Positions 25,696 through 31,088 of a stretch of DNA of 31,088 nucleotides are shown here, piece after piece; position 1 is the first letter of the stretch; each line of letters opens with the position of its first letter. This stretch comes from Trichothermofontia sp964536415 (GTDB lineage Bacteria > Cyanobacteriota > Cyanobacteriia > B231): the NCBI GenBank assembly GCA_964536415.1, contig CAZHXN010000051.1, positions 1 through 31,088 on the forward strand. The letters run 5' to 3'. The position numbers and the translations under genes are program-made. The notes beneath the pieces are model-generated. The model was not told the DNA's origin. It saw nothing but the letters and a program-made list of their open reading frames with translations, and did no database searches.

Positions 25696-26217
25696 ACCTG
25701 CCCACCTGGATTACCCTTTCCCGTCTCCTCGCGGTTCCTGGCTTGCTCTATCTACTCTCAGNNNNNNNNNNNNNNNNGGGTGGGTTTGGGGATCTTTCTC
25801 CTGGCAGCGGGGACGGATTGGGTGGATGGTTACCTGGCGCGTCGTCTGAACCAAGTGACGGATTTAGGTAAATTTCTGGATCCCCTGGTGGATAAGTTGT
25901 TAGTCCTAGCTCCCCTATTGGCCCTAGTGGAGTTGGGGCAGGTCCCTGCTTGGGGGGTCTTTCTCATTCTGGCGCGGGAATTAACGATCGCGGGCTGGCG
26001 TGTCAATCAGACCCAGGTTACCGGAGCCAATCTTTGGGGCAAGCTCAAAACCGTCACCCAAATCGCCGCGATCGCGCTGCTGATCGCCCCGCTCCCCCCT
26101 GGGTGGCACGTCCCAACCTTAGTCTTGTTCTGGCTAGCGGTGATGCTGACGCTCCTCTCCGGCGCGATTTATTTATGGGGAACACGCCAGCCTGCTGCCC
26201 TGTCGGAACAAGCATGA
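25692..26217 (+). CDS. pgsA: phosphatidylglycerophosphate synthase (interrupted by N gap)
   Basis: CDP-diacylglycerol:glycerol-3-phosphate phosphatidyltransferase, first committed step of phosphatidylglycerol, an essential thylakoid lipid. The N-terminus MNLPTWITLSRLLAVPGLL before the gap is typical PgsA. The CDP-alcohol motif is complete after the gap: DWVDGYLARRLNQVTD, then LGKFLDPLVD, with all four Asp. APLLALVELGQVPAWGVFLI and ILARELTIAGWRV also match. The 16 N at 25762-25777 put the two halves in different frames, so the gap length must be wrong by an amount not divisible by three, or a frameshift is hidden in it. The expected missing part is short (roughly 10 residues). It starts inside the stop of the zinc-ribbon gene. 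It contrasts with the Asn-variant enzyme at 16221-16835. Confidence 0.88.
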
Positions 26218-26256
26218 GACCCCTGGCTGGGCAGTGTGCGAATCGTAGATTATTTC

Positions 26257-26262
26257 TATAAT
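26257..26262 (+). promoter_or_regulatory. -10 box of the HEAT-repeat gene
   Basis: A perfect TATAAT lies 33 bp before the ATG at 26295, in the short gap after pgsA. I see no -35 match at the right distance, so it would be a -35-independent or activator-dependent promoter. Confidence 0.4.
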
Positions 26263-26294
26263 GAGAGTGTAAACAAATGTAAAGAATCCTCATC

Positions 26295-26993
26295 ATGCCC
26301 CTCTTCAACCTCGAAACGATCGCCACCCAACTGGAAAGCGAAAACTCCCGCGATCGCATGTTAGCGTTGGTTTCCCTGCGGGATGTTCCTGCGGAGGAAG
26401 CCGTGCCCCTCATTAAGAAAGTTTTGACGGATGAAAGCTTACAGATTCGCTCAATGGCTGTCTTTGCCCTAGGGATTAAGCCAACGGCGGAATGTTTGCC
26501 CCTATTAGCACAACTACTCGGCAGCGATACTGACTATGGGGTACGGGCTGCTGCCGCTGGTGCCCTGGGCTATCTGGGCGATCGTCAAGCCTTCGAGCCA
26601 TTGGTCCGGGCCTTTTATGAAGATACGGAATGGCTGGTGCGCTTTAGTGCCGCCGTCGCCCTTGGCAATCTTCAGGACCCCCGCGCCCAGACTGTCCTAG
26701 TGCAAGCGCTGGACAGTGAAGATGTCGTCATTCAACAGGCTGCGATCGCGGCGATCGGAGAAATTCGCGCCCTGGATGCCGTTGAGGCCATTCTCAAGTT
26801 TGCCCAATCCGAAGACTGGCTTACCCGTCAGCGTCTAGCCGAAGCCCTGGGTCACCTCCCCAGCCCCAAAAGTGTAGCGGCCCTCCGGTATCTCGCCAAA
26901 GATAACCACCCCCAAGTGAGGGCAGCGGCGACCTTCTCGCTCGAGCGCTTGGAAAGCGAGATCGCACACTTGGAAAGCGAGAATAGAGAATAG
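26295..26993 (+). CDS. HEAT-repeat protein (phycobilisome lyase/NblB-like)
   Basis: A 232-residue all-helical protein made of about six HEAT repeats of 30-31 residues. Examples are SLQIRSMAVFALGIKPTAEC, TDYGVRAAAAGALGYLGDRQ, TEWLVRFSAAVALGNLQDPR and VVIQQAAIAAIGEIRALDAV. This PBS-lyase-type HEAT arrangement is shared by CpcE/CpcF bilin lyases and NblB-like phycobilisome degradation factors in cyanobacteria; which of these it resembles most cannot be told from the sequence alone. It is a soluble protein likely to bind another protein or a bilin. The C-terminal LERLESEIAHLESENRE comes from a 21-bp partial repeat plus a 7-bp tandem duplication that sets the stop codon. Confidence 0.82.
   Translation: MPLFNLETIATQLESENSRDRMLALVSLRDVPAEEAVPLIKKVLTDESLQIRSMAVFALGIKPTAECLPLLAQLLGSDTDYGVRAAAAGALGYLGDRQAFEPLVRAFYEDTEWLVRFSAAVALGNLQDPRAQTVLVQALDSEDVVIQQAAIAAIGEIRALDAVEAILKFAQSEDWLTRQRLAEALGHLPSPKSVAALRYLAKDNHPQVRAAATFSLERLESEIAHLESENRE
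26979..26992. repeat. GAGAATA x2 tandem duplication at the end of the HEAT gene
   Basis: Two exact adjacent 7-bp copies. The second brings TAG into frame; with a single copy the frame would run on for some 17 codons into the intergenic DNA. Confidence 0.75.
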
Positions 26994-27091
26994 GTGTCAA
27001 CTGCTAGCGGAGGGAAGAACGATAGGTGCAGCACACTATAACTAATGGGGAAGATATAACCAGAGTGATGCAACGTTTGCGGTTTGGGCTT

Positions 27092-27117
27092 TAGCCTGAA
27101 ACGTCTAAAATCCTTAA
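27092..27117. repeat. interspersed palindromic repeat, degraded copy
   Basis: TAGCCTGAAACGTCTAAAAT followed by CCTTA is a decayed version of 13421-13446. The first 25 positions differ at three sites, which spoil the palindrome. Confidence 0.55.
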
Positions 27118-27284
27118 GTAGACCGCACTCATTAAACTGAACGATCACTAATTAAACTGCGTCTGCGCAGAAGCATTACCTTCTCCTGCAGCCCTAGCCC
27201 TCCCTTTGCGGAGGGTAGTGTCTTTGCTTGCGAATCTTTATGTTGCCTGGGATCAGCTGTCCCCTGCCCCCACCTCCGGCAGGG

Positions 27285-27950
27285 TTAGCAGCAGGTAGTG
27301 GGTTGAAACTGAGTCATTAACCAAGCTCCCACCTGCGACTGGTCATTGGTGCGGCTTTGTTGTAACGCTTGGTCTAAAGTCGCAATTGCCAACCCAGGAA
27401 ACACGAGCGAAACATCGATGCGTTGACTCCCGCGATCGCTCATCTGGTAGGCCAATACCGCCGCCGTTTCCACCTTTACAATCCAATATTCAGCAATTCC
27501 CATGTCTTCATAAAGCACTCGCTTCACTGTGCGATCGTCCAGCAGGGACGACTTCGCCACTTCCACGACCAGATCCGGCACAGGATACTGATCTAGATTC
27601 ACGACATCGGTACCACTGGGAATAGCCTTAGCCTTGGTACCCACGTAATAGGCTAAGTCTGGTTGAAATTCGGCATACCCCGTTTTACGGAAAGAACAGT
27701 TATCTAATTCTATAAATGAGAGCGCCTTAAAAATACTAAACAGGTTGATTGCTAGGGAAATCACGCTGTGATCTTTACTGTGGTCGAAGCCAACCGATAA
27801 CTGCATTTCTAATCGCATCTGGCCATGACAATAGTAGCCTTTCGACTTACCATAGGCTGGGTCGTCCACAATCTGGAGGAATTCTGCCCAAGTGGCTGGT
27901 ATCCAGGTATCACTGGGAACTAAGGTGGGAGATGGGGGGGGGGGAGTCAT
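27285..27950 (-). CDS. Uma2 family (DUF820) putative restriction-endonuclease-like protein
   Basis: A 221-residue protein of the Uma2 family, which has a PD-(D/E)XK nuclease-like core and is massively expanded in cyanobacteria; in vivo function is unknown. Landmarks: TWAEFLQIVDD near the start, GYYCHGQMRLEMQLSVGFDH, FQPDLAYYVG, then YPVPDLVVEVAKSSLLDD, with the Asp/Glu/Lys typical of the nuclease fold, and DMGIAEYWIVKVE. The codons 3-6 after ATG are a run of 11 C (27934-27944 as G on the plus strand) encoding PPPP. The next in-frame Met lies at about residue 46, after the start of the domain, so a one-base slip in the run would abolish the protein. It is a single gene convergent with the HEAT gene. 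Confidence 0.82.
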   Translation of the reverse strand: MTPPPPSPTLVPSDTWIPATWAEFLQIVDDPAYGKSKGYYCHGQMRLEMQLSVGFDHSKDHSVISLAINLFSIFKALSFIELDNCSFRKTGYAEFQPDLAYYVGTKAKAIPSGTDVVNLDQYPVPDLVVEVAKSSLLDDRTVKRVLYEDMGIAEYWIVKVETAAVLAYQMSDRGSQRIDVSLVFPGLAIATLDQALQQSRTNDQSQVGAWLMTQFQPTTCC

Positions 27951-28066
27951 ACCTGGGGAAGCGCTATGTTTTAAGGGCTATGCTTATTGTATGCGCGCCG
28001 ATTCAATGGGCGATCGCCAGAGCGGGACCTAAGCATGAGACTGAGTATTGCCCAGGCTGTGGGTGA

Positions 28067-29298
28067 CTAATCCACGGGGGGCAACCCCGCTCCCTGGGTC
28101 CGGCGGGATAAGCCACTCAAGAGCGCGATCGCGATCGCAACTCCCCCGCCCACATAGAACACCGCAATCCCCGCCTGTTGCCAAACCGGACCCAACAGCA
28201 GCGGCGAGATAAATTGGCCCAGGGAGGAGCAGCCTGTCCCGATCGCCAACACCCCCGCCCGCTGCCGATCAGGGGCCAGATCCGAGAGCACACTATAGAG
28301 ATTCGGCATGATAATGCCAAAACCTACCCCAAACAGGAGTGCCGTTAGCACAATCCAGGGCACAAACGTTAGGGTTGGAATGGTGACTAGCGTTAACGCC
28401 ATCAAGCCAAACCCTAGGGCGATCGCATGGGTAGATCCTATCCGACTCGCCAATCGACTCGCCCCCACTGCCGAGATCACCGCTGCGCCAACCGCCCGCG
28501 ATGCCAAGATCAAACCATTGAGCAAGGTATCCGCCCCGATCGCCGCCCGGAAATGCAGAGGCGCATAAATAATCACGATGTAAAAGAGGACCGAAGCCAA
28601 CCCCAGCCCCAGAAACAGGACCAGCACCTCCGAACGTTGCAAAGTTTGCTGTAATGCTTGCATTTGACCTAAGCGCACCGCTGCTGCCTGGGGGGCTTCG
28701 GGTTCACGCAGAATCCAGATTGCGGCCACCGCCACCGGAATCNNNNNNNNNNATAAAGAGCGAAAGCCCACTGCCAACCCCAGGTCCGTCCGATCGCCCC
28801 GCTCAAGATCGGGAAAATAATCGTCGCCACCGACAGGACACTGGTGGCATAGCCCATCAGCTTAGTGCGGGACTCCCCTTCATAGAGACTGCTCAACACC
28901 CCAATACTGGCCGCCGCAATCCCCGCACTGGCCATCCCCACCAGCGCCCGCGAGAGCAGCAAGCTTTCAAAACTGGTCATATAGGCCCCGATCGCGCCAA
29001 ACAGGGCATAGGCCAGGAGAGAGGGCACCAAAACCTTCACCTTGCCAATACGATCGGCCAGAATCCCCCACACTGGGCTGAAGAGAGCCGTCGTCAGCGT
29101 ATGCATACTGACGAGCAGACCGGCCCAACGGGCATCTACCTGGAGTGTGGCCACGATTTCCGGGAACAGGGGAGCCACGATCGTTCCCGTAACGCTGGTC
29201 AAACCGCCCGCCGCCAACATCACCAGTAGGATTGGGCGCTGTTCTGGTTTAATGAACGCGAAGCGTCCCTGGGAGTGCAGGGTGGCAGGATCAGTCAT
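28067..29298 (-). CDS. MFS drug/metabolite exporter (interrupted by N gap)
   Basis: A 12-helix major facilitator. N-terminal half: LLVMLAAGGLTSVTGTIVAP, LQVDARWAGLLVSMHTLTT, and the helix 2-3 loop motif GILADRIGKVKVL (motif A). Then ESLLLSRALVGMASAG and SIGVLSSLYEGESRTKLMG. C-terminal half: LRGVLFYIVIIYAPLHF-type helix region, GADTLLNGLILASRAVGAAV, ASRLASRIGSTHAIALGFG and MPNLYSVLSDLAPDRQRAGV. The ten N at 28743-28752 lie between QWAFALY and IPVAVAAIW and break the frame, so the gap size is wrong or a frameshift is hidden. ATG 29298 was chosen; the longer frame from 29382 runs through a tandem repeat. Substrate unknown; proton-driven export at the inner membrane is expected. Confidence 0.82.
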
Positions 29299-29337
29299 AC
29301 CGTTGCTAATTGCGAGCCGCTGGGACTGAGGCTTAAT

Positions 29338-29369
29338 GATTGACCGCGAAAAGGATTGACCGCGAAAAG
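29338..29369. repeat. 16-bp x2 tandem duplication upstream of the MFS gene
   Basis: Two exact adjacent copies of GATTGACCGCGAAAAG, 40-70 bp before the MFS start codon, in the divergent region facing the Rieske gene. Confidence 0.9.
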
Positions 29370-29498
29370 GGATTTCGAGCACTGTCCTTCTAAGACGGCT
29401 TTTGCTGCTGTGGGCTGTAGTCGATCAGCGTCCCAATAGTATAATGGCTGGCGTGAAAGTCAGGTGTGGCAGAAAGACGTAATGAGGACGAAGCTCGG

Positions 29499-30617
29499 AT
29501 GAAATCGGCTCCTCGCCTGCAAGGTCAAGTCATCCAAAATCGCGTCCGTACCGTTGGGATTAATCCTAACTATTGGTATCCCGTGGGTTGGTCAGCCCAA
29601 CTCAAGCCCGGTCAGACTTTACCCGTCGTCGTTTGGCAGCAAGCGATCACCCTGTATCGCGATGCCCAGGGCCAGGTCCACGCCCTCGAAGATGCCTGTC
29701 CCCACAAGGGAGTCGCTTTGCACAAGGGGGAGGTTGATGGTGACCGCCTGGTTTGCCCTTACCACGGCTGGGCATTTGACCCGACCGGTACCTGCGTTCA
29801 CGTTCCCTATCTCCCGGCAGGGCAAAAGCTGCCCTCGGCCAGCACCCGCTGCTATCCGACCCGTGAACGATATGGCATTCTCTGGGTTTTCCCCGGTGAT
29901 TCCACCCGCGCCGACACCTGCGCCTTACCGGAGGTGCCAGAGTTCGGTGATCGTCGCTACTTGCTGGTGCCAATTACCGCTAGCTTCCAGGCCCATTTCT
30001 CGATCTGCAACGAAAATGCACTGGATGTGTTTCACGGTTTCCTGCATCGAGGACTACAGGGTTGGTTTGATCCTATCTTGCTAAACCTGACCCAAACCGA
30101 TCGGGAGGTCATGGCTGACTATCAGGTCTCCTACCAGGGGTGGGTACCCCGTTGGCTAGGGCTGAGTCAGGCCGGGAACCTTGTGACAACCCGCACCATC
30201 TCTATTCACTACCAGTACCCCCACTATCGCAGTTGCCTCGACGGCCTATCGGCGCTCTATCTGATGCGTTTGCCCGTAGGACCGAGCCTGACGCGATCGT
30301 TCTCGCTCCTGTTCTTGCCACTCCCCCTACCGCCGTGGGTGAACCGGGGACCGGTGGGCCGCCTCCTGGCCAAGGGGATCGATCGCTGGTTGTTTCGCCG
30401 TTTTCTAGCCCAAGATGCGGCAATGGTTGCCAGCGAACAGCAAGCGTACCAGGCTAACCCCCAGCGGCGTTACGTGGAGATTAACCCGGCAATCCTTGCC
30501 TTACAGCGGGTAATCATCGGGCAATACGAACAGTTTATGCAACAATCTAAACAGTTTGTGGCACCGCCAAACGGGAGTACTGAGGGACACCAACCTGTCG
30601 CTGAATCGGCTGTCTAA
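29499..30617 (+). CDS. Rieske non-heme iron oxygenase
   Basis: An about 372-residue oxygenase alpha subunit. The Rieske [2Fe-2S] cluster is bound by C67/H69 (DACPHKG) and C86/H89 (VCPYHGW). The mononuclear iron site is NENALDVFHGFLH: N173, D176, H179, H183, a 2-His-1-carboxylate facial triad. The C-terminal region (about 270-330) is hydrophobic and Pro-rich (FSLLFLPLPLPPWVNRGPVG), perhaps membrane-associated, as in pheophorbide/chlorophyllide oxygenase relatives. It hydroxylates an unknown, probably hydrophobic substrate using electrons from a ferredoxin. I chose ATG 29499, since GAGG lies upstream, over GTG 29466. A PLP enzyme of the oxoamine synthase type follows after 22 bp, suggesting one biosynthetic operon. 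Confidence 0.85.
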   Translation: MKSAPRLQGQVIQNRVRTVGINPNYWYPVGWSAQLKPGQTLPVVVWQQAITLYRDAQGQVHALEDACPHKGVALHKGEVDGDRLVCPYHGWAFDPTGTCVHVPYLPAGQKLPSASTRCYPTRERYGILWVFPGDSTRADTCALPEVPEFGDRRYLLVPITASFQAHFSICNENALDVFHGFLHRGLQGWFDPILLNLTQTDREVMADYQVSYQGWVPRWLGLSQAGNLVTTRTISIHYQYPHYRSCLDGLSALYLMRLPVGPSLTRSFSLLFLPLPLPPWVNRGPVGRLLAKGIDRWLFRRFLAQDAAMVASEQQAYQANPQRRYVEINPAILALQRVIIGQYEQFMQQSKQFVAPPNGSTEGHQPVAESAV

Positions 30618-30639
30618 ACATCGGTCAATGGAGTAGATC

Positions 30640-31088
30640 GTGGAAGTAATTAAGGAGTATATGCAGGCCATCTATAAGCATGGTCTCTATCCAGATGAGT
30701 ATATTTGTCACCACAAGCAGGGGAGTTGGGTGGACATTGAGGCCGTGCCCAGTGGACAACGTTCCAAGGTTTTAAGCTTTTGCAGCAATGACGTGCTGGG
30801 GCTGGTCCAGTCGGACGCTGTTAAGCAAGCCGCGATCGACGCCATTCTCCAATACGGCACCTCCAATANNNNNNNNNNNNNTCCTGCTCCGCCCTCAGTG
30901 GCCGCATTGACCTGCATCGGCAACTCGAACAAGAGATTTCTGCCTTTAAGCATCTACCCCATACCCAACTGTTCCTCAATGCCTGGATGGCCATGCAGGC
31001 CCTCATTGATGCCTATTGCCATCTGGCGATCCCCGTCCCTGGCTTCCAAAATAACCGCGAAGCCCTGATCATGACTGCTGTGCTGAAT
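30640..31088 (+). CDS. alpha-oxoamine-synthase-like PLP enzyme (partial at window end, N gap)
   Basis: The N-terminal about 150 residues of a fold-type I PLP enzyme resembling 8-amino-7-oxononanoate synthase, serine palmitoyltransferase and CqsA. These enzymes condense an amino acid with an acyl thioester. LSFCSNDVLGLVQSDAVKQA and ILQYGTSN before the gap, then SCSALSGRIDLHRQLEQEIS and HTQLFLNAWMAMQALIDAY after it, match the family's N-terminal substrate-binding region. The 13 N at 30869-30881 put the halves in different frames; about five missing bases (for instance giving GTSNSSCSALSG) would be enough. The catalytic Lys lies outside the window. GTG 30640 is preceded by GGAG at good spacing. 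It follows the Rieske gene by 22 bp. Confidence 0.8.

Noticed and set aside
28126..28139. GCGATC repeats as a tandem duplication
   Set aside because: Overlapping HIP1 sites, which are expected in cyanobacterial DNA.
29499..31088. Saxitoxin-like cluster (Rieske oxygenases plus an oxoamine-synthase domain occur there)
   Set aside because: The Rieske protein does not resemble SxtT/SxtH beyond the cofactor motifs, and no other sxt-type gene is present.
1..31088. tRNA genes, CRISPR arrays, antiphage islands
   Set aside because: No T-loop signatures, regularly spaced repeats or defence gene sets were seen on either strand.

Overview
The window looks like draft chromosomal sequence from a cyanobacterium. 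The palindrome GCGATCGC (HIP1) and its GATCG-rich relatives recur in nearly every gene. Gene content also fits: a hybrid kinase with an ethylene-receptor-like N-terminus and a phytochrome-related GAF domain, a DUF29 protein, a Uma2 protein, a HEAT-repeat phycobilisome-lyase-like protein and several small proteins of cyanobacterial type. Four short N runs (21895-21904, 25762-25777, 28743-28752, 30869-30881) all fall inside genes; three break the frame, so gap sizes are not reliable. I see no tRNA, rRNA or CRISPR array.

Layout. 1-3278 (+): a cell-envelope/glycan block with the end of a membrane protein, a GT39-like membrane glycosyltransferase and a small DXD glycosyltransferase. 3073-3968: the 3' end of that last gene is present twice, flanking a reverse-strand DUF29 gene. 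3922-7067 (-): a large hybrid histidine kinase split by an exact 5-bp tandem duplication. 7329-10076 (+): a 59-aa protein, an SbcD-like nuclease and a DppB-like permease. 10311-11313 (-): a dead IS4-family transposase. 11613-13028 (-): a short-chain dehydrogenase and a J-domain/TPR protein. 13479-17612 (-): a lipid operon of two PlsC-type acyltransferases, a CDP-alcohol phosphatidyltransferase, a CdsA-type cytidylyltransferase and a methyltransferase. 17613-18636: a long intergenic region with a good sigma70-type promoter. 18637-26993 (+): a protein with a TIR-like motif, a small protein, MltA, a Na+/H+ antiporter, an ABC-F ATPase, a zinc-ribbon protein, housekeeping pgsA and a HEAT-repeat protein. 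27285-29298 (-): a Uma2 protein with a C11 tract just after its start, and an MFS exporter. 29499-31088 (+): a Rieske oxygenase followed by an alpha-oxoamine-synthase-like PLP enzyme cut by the window end.

How the genes work together. The clearest functional unit is the 13.5-17.6 kb operon. It carries the central activities for a phospholipid (two acyl transfers, CDP activation, headgroup transfer) plus a methyltransferase, while a normal pgsA sits separately at 25.7 kb. This suggests a second, dedicated lipid route with unknown product. The Rieske/oxoamine-synthase pair is probably the start of another small biosynthetic operon.

The strongest sequence-level signal is mutational. The region is littered with exact short tandem duplications of 5-16 bp. 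One breaks the kinase, at least five lie in the IS4 remnant (three of them frame-breaking within the catalytic core), and others lie in intergenic DNA. Removing one copy restores the expected protein each time the repeat is in coding sequence that can be compared with its family.
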